Shown in pieces: positions 56,476 through 64,000 of a DNA stretch of 64,000 nt (its first letter is position 1; every line of letters starts with the position of its first letter). A program made the position numbers and the translations under genes. The notes under the pieces are model-generated. The model saw only the letters and a program-made list of their open reading frames with translations. It ran no database searches and was not told where the DNA came from. The stretch covers positions 229,726 to 293,725 of the forward strand of contig NZ_AQUY01000003.1 in NCBI RefSeq assembly GCF_000372445.1, written 5' to 3'. Source of the DNA: Corynebacterium ulceribovis DSM 45146. Its GTDB lineage: Bacteria; Actinomycetota; Actinomycetes; Mycobacteriales; Mycobacteriaceae.

Positions 56476-56635
56476 TTTAATGCTGCCTTTCTGGTAGAAG
56501 GTGCCACAGCAAGCGGGAGCCTGCGGGCAAAGATTGTGAGTTTGGGTTACAACCTCACCTTCAAGGGTAGGCCGACTTTGTAGATTCGGCAGCAAAATCT
56601 TTCCACTTGGGCACAAAGTGTAATAAAAACAGCGA

Positions 56636-56671
56636 GACCGGCCCCTTGGGGGACTCCCAAAGTGGCCGGTC
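56636..56671 (-). terminator. Terminator of the universal stress protein gene
   Basis: GACCGGCC (56636-56643) pairs with GGCCGGTC (56664-56671), extended by an inner TTGGG/CCCAA. On the minus strand a TTTTTATT run follows about 8 bases later. It lies 35 bases past the stop. Confidence 0.75.
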
Positions 56672-56705
56672 AAGCTAGCTTTTCACCGGAATTATAACGA
56701 AACGG

Positions 56706-57623
56706 TTACTTCTTTGGCTTCTTCTTGTCTTCGCTGTCTGGGCGAACCACCATCATCGGGCAAGGAGCTGCCTGCAGCAGTGCACGAGAGGTAGAGCCGA
56801 GCAGCATGCCCTTGAAGCCGCCGCGTCCGTGGGAACCAACGACCAGCAACTGCGCGCCTTCAGCGGCGTCACCCAGTGCGCGAACCGGACGGTCGCGGGT
56901 AACGATCTTCTCCACTTCCACCTCTGGGTACTTCGACTCCCAGTAAGCCAAGCGGTCGGACAGCATGCGGCGCTGCTCATCCTCAACAACCTGCCACTGC
57001 TGCTGAGCTGCGGCCAGGCCTGCCAGGGAGGACTGCACCTGCATGTCCATCCAGGTGTGCACAGCAATCAGCTTCGACTTGCGGGCAGCAGCCTCAATGA
57101 AGGCGAATTCCACAGCGCGCTGCGAAACGTTCGAGCCGTCAACACCCACCACGACTGGGCCGTACTTAGTGGCTTCGGTCAGGATGTTGTCTTCACGGAC
57201 AACCACAACTGGGCATTCTGCATGGGACACCACAGCTGCGGAAACCGAACCCATGACCATGCCAGACAGGCCGCCGAGACCACGCGAACCCATGACAATC
57301 ATGGTGCACTGTGCGGAAAGGTCGAGCAGCAGGTCAATTGGGCTGCCCTCTTCGATCTGGTGGGTGACTTCCAGTTCGGGCGCAAAGTCGAGGGCAATCT
57401 TGCGTGCTTCCTCGATCTTTTCCATGGTCTCCGACTCAAGGTCGTCGTAAAGCTCCTGCGGAGGCAACATGCCTTCGGCGTACAGGAACTGCGGCATGGA
57501 GTAGGCACTTACCAGTCGCAGCGGGACACCACGCTTGAGCGCAGTGTTCGCCGCCCAAGTGACAGCGACTTTCGATGCATCGGAACCGTCAACCGCGACT
57601 ACGATGACGTCTTGGCGTGACAT
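56706..57623 (-). CDS. Tandem universal stress protein
   Basis: A 305-aa protein of two UspA domains (about 1-145 and 155-295). Both carry the ATP-binding G-x2-G-x9-G-S/T motif: MGSRGLGGLSGMVMGSVS and VGSHGRGGFKGMLLGSTS. Two-domain Usps bind ATP and help cells survive starvation or hypoxia in actinobacteria. The C-terminus is Lys-rich (DKKKPKK). AGGAG lies 8 bases before the ATG. The upstream 230 bases contain an 8-bp hairpin (57646-57668) and the end of a 41-codon gene. Confidence 0.94.
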   Translation of the reverse strand: MSRQDVIVVAVDGSDASKVAVTWAANTALKRGVPLRLVSAYSMPQFLYAEGMLPPQELYDDLESETMEKIEEARKIALDFAPELEVTHQIEEGSPIDLLLDLSAQCTMIVMGSRGLGGLSGMVMGSVSAAVVSHAECPVVVVREDNILTEATKYGPVVVGVDGSNVSQRAVEFAFIEAAARKSKLIAVHTWMDMQVQSSLAGLAAAQQQWQVVEDEQRRMLSDRLAYWESKYPEVEVEKIVTRDRPVRALGDAAEGAQLLVVGSHGRGGFKGMLLGSTSRALLQAAPCPMMVVRPDSEDKKKPKK

Positions 57624-57645
57624 ATCAGGACTCCTGTTCTCAAGG

Positions 57646-57668
57646 GGCTATTCATTTCCAGAATAGCC
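57646..57668. promoter_or_regulatory. Inverted repeat between small peptide gene and usp
   Basis: GGCTATTC (57646-57653), 7 bases, GAATAGCC (57661-57668): perfect 8-bp dyad. It lies 23 bases upstream of the usp start and 64 bases past the small peptide stop. It could be an operator for usp or a 3' hairpin of the small gene (no T-run). Confidence 0.45.
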
Positions 57669-57731
57669 GCGCTTGCAAGAACAGTGCCAGAATTTCGGGG
57701 GTGACTTAGCTGGCCCCGACACCAGCCCGGC

Positions 57732-57857
57732 CTACTTCTCGGCCGCAGGTGCGTCCGCTGGGAACATCAGGTTGAAGGAGCCGGTGAAGAACTGCAGGGA
57801 GTTCTTGCCGAAAGCGGAGTTCAGGAAGTCGTTAAGGAAAGCGATGATTTGATCCAT
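57732..57857 (-). CDS. 41-aa amphipathic peptide, PorA/PorH-like in size and style
   Basis: A 41-codon frame starting MDQIIAFLNDFLNSAFGKNS and ending ADAPAAEK. Residues 2-17 form a clear amphipathic helix: I4, I5, L8, F11, L12, A15, F16 on one side; D2, Q3, N9, D10, N13, S14 on the other. A second aromatic-rich part (LQFFTGSFNLMF) follows, then an acidic Ala/Pro tail. There is no signal peptide and no Cys. Corynebacterial porins PorA and PorH are leaderless peptides of about 40-57 residues with similar composition, but I cannot show homology. A weak AGAG site precedes the ATG. It is divergent from the RluA gene, with 103 bases between. Confidence 0.65.
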   Translation of the reverse strand: MDQIIAFLNDFLNSAFGKNSLQFFTGSFNLMFPADAPAAEK

Positions 57858-57960
57858 GTTCGACACTCTAAAAACTTTCCGCACCATTGGCAAGTACTAA
57901 CGGTTCCGCATCTTTGACGGCACTACCTGCACTAACACCCTCGCTGATAGCGTTATATCT

Positions 57961-58908
57961 ATGTCTCGACGCACGTATAATCCGCTCCCCATCCGCGATG
58001 GCCTCAACGCCAGCCAGGTTCGGGTCCCCGCTGAAGCTGCTGGTATTACAGCAGTGGCTTTCATCCGGCACCTCATCGAGTCGCAGACCCACCGCCACCC
58101 CGACGATGATGAAGCAGCGATTGCGCAGCGTTTTTCCGACGGCTTAGTCGTGGGCCGCGACGGCACCCCTTTTCAGCCAGATCAGCCACTTCCGGCGGGC
58201 ACTGACGTGTGGTTCTATCGCACACCGCGGGAGGAACCGGAAATCCCGGGACGAATCAGCATTGTCCACCAAGACGATGATTTAGTTGTCATTGATAAGC
58301 CCCACTTCATGGCGACAATCCCGCGTGGCCAGCACATCACCCAGACGGCCACCGTCCAACTTCGCAAAATGCTGGACATCCCGGAGCTCGTGCCTGCCCA
58401 CCGCCTTGACCGCCTCACCGCTGGTCTACTGGTGTTTACTACGCGGCCAGAAATCCGCGGCGCATACCAGGATTTATTCCAGCGCCGTCGAGTGGAGAAG
58501 CGCTACCTTGCGCTTGCGCCGCTGCTAGACCGCGCCACCCCGTTTACCGTGCGGAACCGCATTTTGAAGGAACCCGGCATTGTCCAGGCGTGGGTAGTAG
58601 ACGGGGAGCCCAACGCCGAGACCATTGTGGAGAAAATCACACCGACAGAGCTTATTGACGTTCAGGGCCGCCAACTTGCGCTGTGGACCTTGCGTCCAAT
58701 CACTGGTCGAACGCACCAGCTGCGCCTTCACCTCAATGGTTTGGGCGCACCCATTGTCGGAGACAGCCTCTACCCAGTTTTCACGCGTCCTGCCGACGAT
58801 GATTTCTCCCACCCACTGCAACTTTTGGCCTCCGAGCTGCGTTTCGTCGATCCCCTGACATCGAAGGAGCGGCAGTTCTCCACTAAGTTAGAACTCGGAA
58901 ACTTTTAG
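57961..58908 (+). CDS. RluA-family pseudouridine synthase
   Basis: A 315-aa enzyme isomerising uridine in rRNA or tRNA. The catalytic Asp is in AHRLDRLTAGLL (about residue 149). Other blocks are DDLVVIDKPHFMA, RRVEKRYLAL and RPITGRTHQLRLHLNGLGAPIVGDSLYP. An N-terminal region of about 90 residues lacks a clear S4 domain. The substrate position is unknown. ATG start. The ABC transporter genes follow 39 bases later with their own good ribosome site. Confidence 0.92.
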   Translation: MSRRTYNPLPIRDGLNASQVRVPAEAAGITAVAFIRHLIESQTHRHPDDDEAAIAQRFSDGLVVGRDGTPFQPDQPLPAGTDVWFYRTPREEPEIPGRISIVHQDDDLVVIDKPHFMATIPRGQHITQTATVQLRKMLDIPELVPAHRLDRLTAGLLVFTTRPEIRGAYQDLFQRRRVEKRYLALAPLLDRATPFTVRNRILKEPGIVQAWVVDGEPNAETIVEKITPTELIDVQGRQLALWTLRPITGRTHQLRLHLNGLGAPIVGDSLYPVFTRPADDDFSHPLQLLASELRFVDPLTSKERQFSTKLELGNF

Positions 58909-58947
58909 CCTCAAAAAGAGTGCACGTCAACATTTTTAGGAGCAATC

Positions 58948-59715
58948 ATGGCTGAAGCAGCCACTGAAACAGCCACTGCAACGGCTAGTCCCGCTGCCGC
59001 CCGAGCCGTCGGATTGACCAAGCGTTACGGCCAGGGCAACACCGCCGTTGTTGCGCTGGACAGCGTCGACGTCGAATTCAAAACTGCAGAATTCACTGCC
59101 ATCATGGGCCCTTCTGGCTCGGGTAAGTCCACGTTGATGCACTGCATGGCCGGCCTCGATGGCGCCACCGAAGGTACGTCTTATGTCGGCGATGTCGATA
59201 TCTCCAAGCTGAAGGATAAGGAGATCACGGCGCTGCGCCGCGATCGCTTGGGCTTTGTGTTCCAGTCCTTCAACCTGGTCCCTACCCTGACTGCGGCAGA
59301 GAACATCACCCTGCCGATTGAAATTGCTGGCCGCAAGGTGGATAAGGAATGGTTTGAGACCATCACCGGCCGCCTGGGTCTGACCGAACGTCTCACCCAC
59401 CGCCCGGCTGAGCTTTCTGGTGGTCAGCAGCAGCGCGTTGCGTGCGCCCGCGCTATCGTCGCTAAGCCCCAAATCATCTTCGGGGACGAACCAACCGGCA
59501 ACCTGGACTCCAACTCGTCCACCGAGGTGCTGACCATTCTGCGGGACGCTGTCGACGAGCTGAACCAGACCGTTGTCATTGTGACGCACGATCCGAAGGC
59601 TGCGGCATACGCCGACCGGGTTATTTTCCTGGCGGACGGCCGGATTGTTGATGACCTGTACGAACCGACCGTGGATTCCATCTTGGATCGCATGGGCCGG
59701 ATTGAGGAACTCTAA
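58948..59715 (+). CDS. ABC transporter ATP-binding protein (MacB type)
   Basis: A 255-aa ATPase with Walker A GPSGSGKST, Q-loop VFQSFNLVPTLT, signature SGGQQQRVACARAI, Walker B IIFGDEPTGNLD and switch His in VTHDPKAAA. An Ala/Thr-rich leader of about 20 residues precedes the domain. AGGAG lies upstream of the ATG. It pairs with the 870-aa permease 3 bases downstream. Substrate unknown; it resembles transporters linked to antimicrobial peptides or envelope lipids. Confidence 0.94.
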   Translation: MAEAATETATATASPAAARAVGLTKRYGQGNTAVVALDSVDVEFKTAEFTAIMGPSGSGKSTLMHCMAGLDGATEGTSYVGDVDISKLKDKEITALRRDRLGFVFQSFNLVPTLTAAENITLPIEIAGRKVDKEWFETITGRLGLTERLTHRPAELSGGQQQRVACARAIVAKPQIIFGDEPTGNLDSNSSTEVLTILRDAVDELNQTVVIVTHDPKAAAYADRVIFLADGRIVDDLYEPTVDSILDRMGRIEEL

Positions 59716-59718
59716 GTC

Positions 59719-62331
59719 ATGGCTTCAGTAGGCACACAAGCGATGCGCAAGGTCAGCTTGCGCAGTCTGGCGGCGCATAAGCTCCGCCTATTCCTGACAG
59801 TGCTGTCGGTGGTGCTCGGTACCGCTTTCATTGCCGGTTCCTTCATTTTCACCGCCACACTGTCGGCCGCATTCGACGACATTGTGAAAACCCAATTCGA
59901 GGGTGTGGACGTTGTCGCCGAGGCCGGGGAACAGACTCCGCAGGGGCTAGCCGCCGCGGATGTTGAGAAAATCAGCCAGGTTCCTGGGGTGAAGGCCACC
60001 CGCGCTAACCAAAATAGCGCGTCGGTGATTATTGCTAACTCCGAAGGCAAGGCGGTGCAAACCAGCGGCGCGGGCGGTCAAGGTTTTTATGCTAACCCGC
60101 CAGGCCAGGAAGTCGGCCCGGATATTGAGGTCCTCGAAGGCCGCATGCCGGAGAAGGATGGCGAGATTGCCATCAATAAGTCGGCGATGGAAAACGGCAA
60201 CCTCAAGGTTGGCGATAAAACCAAGTTGGTTGCCGGCAGCAGTCGTATGGAAGCGACGATTGTTGGTCAGTGGGATGAAAGCATCGAATCTACCGGCGGC
60301 TTCATTGGTGTCATTTTCACCAAGGAAGAGTGGACGAAACTGTACACCGACGGCGAGCATGTGGACTCCCTGCTCGTTTCCGTTGAACCAGGCACCTCCC
60401 CAGATGATGCGCTGACTAAACTGCGCGCGGAGTTCCCGCAGTACAAGTTTGAAACCGGGCAGAAGCTGGCCGATGACGCCACGAAGATGATTCGCGAAAT
60501 GCTCAGCTTCGTGAACTACTTCCTGCTGGCCTTCGGCTTGATTGCGCTGATTGTCGGTACCTTCATCATTTCCAACACCTTCAGCATGATTGTCGCGCAG
60601 CGGACGAAGGAGTTCGCATTGTTGCGTGCGCTCGGCGCTAGCCGCGGCCAGCTGACCGCATCGGTGGTGCTGGAGGCACTGTTGGTGGGTCTGATTGGTT
60701 CGATTGTCGGTATTGCTACCGGCTTCGGTTTAGTGCAGCTGCTGCAAGCGGTGATGCGGGCGAATGGCATTGATTTGCCGTCGAAGATGTCTGCGGACTG
60801 GCAGTCCTTCGTGGTGCCGCTCGTCGTCGGCATGCTCATTACTGTTATTTCTGCGTGGGCCCCGGCAGCGCGCGCGGGCCGCACCCACCCAGTTCAGGCG
60901 ATGCGTTCCGGTGACACCAGCAACTCCGCGAGCCTGCTAGTCCGCACCATCATTGGTGCGGTGCTGCTCGTTATCGGTGCCGCTTTGGCAGTGACCGCTG
61001 CGTTTAATTCAGATTGGTCCAGCACCACGCGCGCTCAGATTCTGGGTGTCGGCGCGCTTCTGGTCATCCTTGGTCTGTGGTTGTTCGCGGCGTGGTTGTC
61101 GATTCCGTTGGCGTCTGGTTTGGGTCGCCTGATTGGTTGGCCATTTAAGGCGCCTGGTCATTTGGCGGCGACGAACTCGCAGCGTAACCCGCGGCGTGCG
61201 GCGGCGACAGCGTTTGCGTTGACCTTGGGGTTGGCGCTGGTGTCCTCCTTGGGCATGTTGGGCGCGACGATGAAGGAGTCGGTGGCGTCGCAGATTGATA
61301 CCGGCGCAAAGATGGACTTGGTGCTCCAGTCGGCGCAGCAGTCCTTCCCGATTCCGAATGAGGCCGTGGAGGAAGTCCGCAACCTCGATGGTGTGCAGAG
61401 CGTGGTGCGGGAGAACTTCACCACCGCGCAGGTGGTGCCGAAGGAGGAGGCCGCCGAGACGCTGAAGAAGATGACGGCGAACACCTCGATGGCCGGTCGG
61501 GGTGGTTTCAATGCGTCGACGCTTGATGCCGATCCAAGCGTGCTGTTCAACATTGAGACCGTTGACGGCGATTTGGATTTGACCAAGGAAGGTGCCGGCT
61601 TCTTGCTGCCGGAGAGCCTGTACCAGTCCTCGAATATGAAGATTGGTGAGGAGTACGCAGTGGTCACCCCAATGGGAATGGCGGACGCGAAGCTCACCGG
61701 TGTGTTCAAGGACAATAACTTCTACCCGGGGCCACTGATTTCGGAGCAGCTGGTGGACAGCATTTCGAAGGACCCGCGGATGAAGTACACGCTGATGGCC
61801 TACGTCTTCTACGACGAGGGTGTCAATGCAGGACAGCAGCGTTCGACAATTGAAGATGCCGTCGGCGAGTTCCTGGTGGTCAAGGTCCTGACCATGGACG
61901 AGCTGAAGGATGCGTCGGCTTCGCAGGTGAACCAGATGTTGGCGATTATTTATGGTCTGTTGGCGCTGGCTATCATCATCGCGATTTTGGGCATTATTAA
62001 TACTCTTGCCCTGTCGGTGATTGAGCGCCGCCAGGAGATCGGTATGCTCCGCGCGGTCGGTATGCAGCGTGGGCAGGTCCGCATCATGATCATTTTGGAA
62101 TCGGTACAGATTTCGATTTTCGGCGCCATCATTGGTCTGCTCACCGGCTTGGGCCTCGGCTGGTGCTTCGTGAAGATTCTTGCCGACGACGGCCTGGACA
62201 AGATTGTCGTGCCTTGGGATACGCTCGGCACCGTCCTAGCGGCGTCAGTCCTGGTTGGTATCTTGGCCGCGCTGTGGCCAGCCTTCAAGGCGTCACGGGC
62301 AAAGCCATTGGACGCCATCACCGACGAGTAA
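59719..62331 (+). CDS. FtsX-type ABC transporter permease, full length
   Basis: An 870-aa permease with the complete layout: N-terminal segment (about 17-43), extracellular MacB-like domain (about 45-255), first FtsX module with three segments (about 260-385) and the RTKEFALLRALGASRGQL coupling helix. Two central segments, a second extracellular domain (about 520-735), and the second FtsX module with three segments and ERRQEIGMLRAVGMQRGQVR (about 740-865) follow. It ends with a short DAITDE tail. The comparison highlights the missing final segment in the other permease. A strong bidirectional terminator follows. Confidence 0.94.
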   Translation: MASVGTQAMRKVSLRSLAAHKLRLFLTVLSVVLGTAFIAGSFIFTATLSAAFDDIVKTQFEGVDVVAEAGEQTPQGLAAADVEKISQVPGVKATRANQNSASVIIANSEGKAVQTSGAGGQGFYANPPGQEVGPDIEVLEGRMPEKDGEIAINKSAMENGNLKVGDKTKLVAGSSRMEATIVGQWDESIESTGGFIGVIFTKEEWTKLYTDGEHVDSLLVSVEPGTSPDDALTKLRAEFPQYKFETGQKLADDATKMIREMLSFVNYFLLAFGLIALIVGTFIISNTFSMIVAQRTKEFALLRALGASRGQLTASVVLEALLVGLIGSIVGIATGFGLVQLLQAVMRANGIDLPSKMSADWQSFVVPLVVGMLITVISAWAPAARAGRTHPVQAMRSGDTSNSASLLVRTIIGAVLLVIGAALAVTAAFNSDWSSTTRAQILGVGALLVILGLWLFAAWLSIPLASGLGRLIGWPFKAPGHLAATNSQRNPRRAAATAFALTLGLALVSSLGMLGATMKESVASQIDTGAKMDLVLQSAQQSFPIPNEAVEEVRNLDGVQSVVRENFTTAQVVPKEEAAETLKKMTANTSMAGRGGFNASTLDADPSVLFNIETVDGDLDLTKEGAGFLLPESLYQSSNMKIGEEYAVVTPMGMADAKLTGVFKDNNFYPGPLISEQLVDSISKDPRMKYTLMAYVFYDEGVNAGQQRSTIEDAVGEFLVVKVLTMDELKDASASQVNQMLAIIYGLLALAIIIAILGIINTLALSVIERRQEIGMLRAVGMQRGQVRIMIILESVQISIFGAIIGLLTGLGLGWCFVKILADDGLDKIVVPWDTLGTVLAASVLVGILAALWPAFKASRAKPLDAITDE

Positions 62332-62355
62332 ATACGGTAAGACGGTAAGTCAGCA

Positions 62356-63009
62356 TTAGGCCGGAGCCACGTGGTTCCGGCCTTTTGCTTTGCGACGATT
62401 ACGTCCCCGCTCTAGCCCCCAGAGGATGCAGCCGGCACCGAGCACCACTCCATGCGCGATGCGCAGTTCGGGGGCTAAGAAGAACTGCGGCAGATACGTG
62501 ACAACGCCGCCAGCGATGAGTCCGGCTGGCCAGCTCCGCTCACGGAATGCAACGCGAATCGTCGCGATACTCCATAGGACAAAGCCGGCGGAGAACAGCA
62601 CAGACTGCGATATTCCATTGCGAATCGCATCTTGAGCTGCATCAACTGCCTCATGTGTTGCTGCCTCGCCACCGCTAGCAGCAATTCCGTGCAGCCCAAA
62701 AGTCTCGGCGCCGTAATACGGCAGCAGCAACATGGTGCCCGCCAAAGCCAACCAGGCGCTCATGCTAGGCCGGGTGGAGCCTTTGTCTGCTCGGTGGTCT
62801 CGCAGGGTGCCGTGGACCAGCAGTGCGAAGCTGAGCAGTACCCAAGCGAGCATTCCTACAACGTGAGATGCCACCCACAGTGGGTCAGAGAACGCCGAGC
62901 TTTGTTCTCCTAGGACACCGGTTTTGTCGCCCCATGGGCGAAGGGGCGGAAATAGCGCGAATGCTAGACCGTCTGCGAAAAGGAGGATTCCAAGAAGTCG
63001 GGATTGCAT
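62356..63009 (-). CDS. Uncharacterised membrane protein next to a TetR gene
   Basis: A roughly 217-aa protein with about five or six hydrophobic segments (LLGILLFADGLAFALF; VVGMLAWVLLSFALLVHG; WLALAGTMLLLPYY; SVLFSAGFVLWSIATIRV; GVVTYLPQFFL). The C-terminal tail is Arg/Lys-rich. I do not recognise the family. I chose the ATG at 63009, with AAAGGAT 6 bases upstream, rather than in-frame starts up to 63159. It is divergent from a TetR gene with two palindromes between, so it is probably the regulated target. Confidence 0.8.
   Translation of the reverse strand: MQSRLLGILLFADGLAFALFPPLRPWGDKTGVLGEQSSAFSDPLWVASHVVGMLAWVLLSFALLVHGTLRDHRADKGSTRPSMSAWLALAGTMLLLPYYGAETFGLHGIAASGGEAATHEAVDAAQDAIRNGISQSVLFSAGFVLWSIATIRVAFRERSWPAGLIAGGVVTYLPQFFLAPELRIAHGVVLGAGCILWGLERGRNRRKAKGRNHVAPA
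62358..62386. terminator. Bidirectional terminator between convergent ABC permease and membrane protein genes
   Basis: GGCCGGA-CCAC and GTGG-TCCGGCC pair over a short loop and are followed by TTTT on the plus strand. It begins 26 bases past the permease stop and overlaps the last codons of the minus-strand membrane protein gene. Confidence 0.85.
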
Positions 63010-63024
63010 GGGTATCCTTTCAGT

Positions 63025-63060
63025 GAACAGTGTTCTCTGTATGTTAGTTTTGCATGCAAA
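63025..63060. promoter_or_regulatory. Two palindromes between divergent membrane protein and TetR genes
   Basis: GAACA-G-TGTTC (63025-63035) and TTTGCATGCAAA (63049-63060) are both perfect dyads in the 82-bp divergent region. They are likely TetR operator sites controlling both promoters. Confidence 0.55.
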
Positions 63061-63091
63061 CGCGTTGCTGGCAATAGCTAAACTGCAGATC

Positions 63092-63745
63092 ATGAAAGAT
63101 AACTCTGAGCCACATGTCACTACTCGCTCCGCGGCAAAAGCGGCGACGCGCCAGCGCATTCTGACAGCTGCGCGAGAGCAGTTGGCTCAGGGAGGCGCAG
63201 CAAGACTCTCTATGCGACAAATAGCTGACCGTGTCGGGCTTGTTCCCTCTGCGCTCTATAAGCATGTACCGACTAAAGATGCACTCTTAACTGAGCTGAT
63301 TGTTGAGGCATATCGCCGGTTGGCTGTCAGCATTTCCGCGGCAGGCCCTACCTGGCAGGCGCGTGCAACCGCGCTTCGCGCATGGGCGCTAAAAAACCCG
63401 CATGAGTTCTATCTGATCTATGGCACACCAGTTACGGGCTACCAAGCCCCAGAAGAAACTATTGAGCCTGCCGCATCGGTCTTTCGTTGCTTTGTCGAGG
63501 CAACTGACTCGCCAGCCGGACAGGACCACACCATTCCAGGTAGGCCGGTCTTACCAGCGGCTGTAGCGAAGCAACTGAACCCCCTGGCTAAAGAGACAGG
63601 GCACAGTGAGGCTTTTCTCGCGGGCGCGCTTGCTTCTGTCAGTCAGTTAGTAGGAATGATCCTGTTGGAACTCGGCGGACACTTCGTTGGGAGTGTCGCT
63701 CCTGCTGATGAGTTCTTCGCTTGGGTGACCACGGTGGATTGCTAG
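63092..63745 (+). CDS. TetR-family transcriptional regulator with TetR_C-type WHG domain
   Basis: A roughly 217-aa regulator. The helix-turn-helix is TRQRILTAAREQLAQGGAARLSMRQIADRVGLVPSALYKHVPTKDALLTELI; the C-terminal part contains ALKNPHEFYLIYGTPVTGYQAPEET, typical of the WHG subgroup. I chose the ATG at 63092; upstream in-frame codons run into the divergent gene. No strong ribosome site precedes it. Base composition looks somewhat lower in GC than in neighbouring genes, which may reflect a different history. Confidence 0.85.
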   Translation: MKDNSEPHVTTRSAAKAATRQRILTAAREQLAQGGAARLSMRQIADRVGLVPSALYKHVPTKDALLTELIVEAYRRLAVSISAAGPTWQARATALRAWALKNPHEFYLIYGTPVTGYQAPEETIEPAASVFRCFVEATDSPAGQDHTIPGRPVLPAAVAKQLNPLAKETGHSEAFLAGALASVSQLVGMILLELGGHFVGSVAPADEFFAWVTTVDC

Positions 63746-63792
63746 CGCAGTAGTCACTATCGATAGCGTTTTTCTTTTGGGATCGCGTAAAG

Positions 63793-63839
63793 AGGCGGGG
63801 CCCCAGCCGCCACACAAAGTGACAACCAGGACCCCGCCT
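63793..63839 (-). terminator. Hairpin downstream of the 5S rRNA gene
   Basis: AGGCGGGG (63793-63800) pairs with CCCCGCCT (63832-63839) around a 31-base loop. Read on the minus strand it lies just after the 5S gene and its AT-rich spacer (TTATTTTTT), so it is the likely end of the rRNA operon. The T-run after the stem is weak. Confidence 0.6.
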
Positions 63840-63848
63840 AAAAAATAA

Positions 63849-63965
63849 TGTCGGCAGTGACTTACTCTCCCACACACTCCCGTGTGCAGTACCATCAGCG
63901 CAGGTAAGCTTAGCTACCGGGTTCGGAATGGGACCGGGCGTGACCTCACCGCTATAACCACCGAC
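63849..63965 (-). rRNA. rrf: 5S ribosomal RNA
   Basis: On the minus strand the sequence has the canonical 5S blocks: GGTTATAGCGGTGAGGTCAC near the 5' end, CCCGGTCCCATTCCGAACCC in the loop A-B-C region, GGTAGCTAAGCTTACCTGCG, and a 3' part ending near CACTGCCGA. The 5' and 3' ends pair (TCGGTGG with CACTGCCGA). The ends are given to within a few bases. The 23S gene must lie to the right, beyond the window; 63966-64000 is spacer with a CACAAC-CATA-GTTGTG hairpin. Confidence 0.95.
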
Positions 63966-64000
63966 AAAAACACGAAACAACAAACACAACCATAGTTGTG

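Noticed and set aside
63010..63159. Upstream extension of the membrane protein before rrn
   Set aside because: It would run across both palindromes and into the TetR gene; the ATG at 63009 has a good ribosome site.

Overview
The window comes from the chromosome of a mycolic-acid-producing Corynebacterium. It carries the mycolate condensation genes (accD-pks13-fadD32), two corynomycolyltransferases with a cutinase-like enzyme, the arabinogalactan genes aftB-ubiA-PAP2-glfT2-glf, and LGFP-repeat proteins. Much of the gene order matches the M. tuberculosis Rv3800c-Rv3842c block as I remember it. Coding density is high, GC is moderately high, GTG/TTG starts are common, and many neighbouring genes overlap by 1-11 bases. 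The species cannot be fixed from this sequence alone.

Layout. 1-1700: end of a DUF3054 gene and a GT87 polyprenol-dependent mannosyltransferase, followed by a terminator. 1790-2490: a gene-free stretch with four 70-bp palindromic elements in an A-B-A-B arrangement. 2492-10903 (minus): fadD32, pks13 and the acyl-CoA carboxylase beta subunit, which activate, carboxylate and condense the two mycolate chains. 11118-15968 (minus): the mytA operon (PS1-type mycolyltransferase with LGFP repeats, DUF732 lipoprotein, Culp6-like cutinase) and mytB, which place mycolates on trehalose and arabinogalactan. 16230-23238 (minus): aftB, ubiA, a PAP2 phosphatase, glfT2 and glf, which build the galactan and its arabinose donor. 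23461-25572: a secreted amidase with an LGFP repeat.

25674-32927: HAD phosphatase, acyltransferase, serS and LysE exporter (minus), septum-formation protein and zincin metallopeptidase (plus), a small unknown gene, a histidine phosphatase and pheA. 32972-36302: amidase, CPBP membrane protease and LCP ligase in one overlapping plus-strand unit. 36324-41722 (minus): DUF5926, glycerophosphodiesterase, DUF4328, a pyruvate-kinase-like protein and L-lactate dehydrogenase. 41809-47735: Abhydrolase_9 protein, two tiny MT0933-like antitoxin-family genes, and a padR-ABC exporter operon behind a triple palindromic operator.

47732-55352: msrA, sodA, a TM0106-type nuclease, DUF6474, a Tat-exported PhoD phosphatase, Lsr2 and YidC. 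55374-57857: TetR regulator, GlsB-type membrane protein, tandem universal stress protein, and a 41-codon amphipathic peptide gene. 57961-63745: RluA pseudouridine synthase, a second MacB/FtsX-like ABC transporter, and a divergent TetR/membrane-protein pair. The window ends in the 5S rRNA of a minus-strand rRNA operon whose 23S gene lies beyond the right edge.

No CRISPR array, prophage, transposase or tRNA gene was found. The most interesting unexplained items are the ABAB palindromic repeats, the 41-aa amphipathic peptide, the tandem antitoxin-like genes without a toxin, and several clear palindromes in front of regulator and cell-envelope genes.
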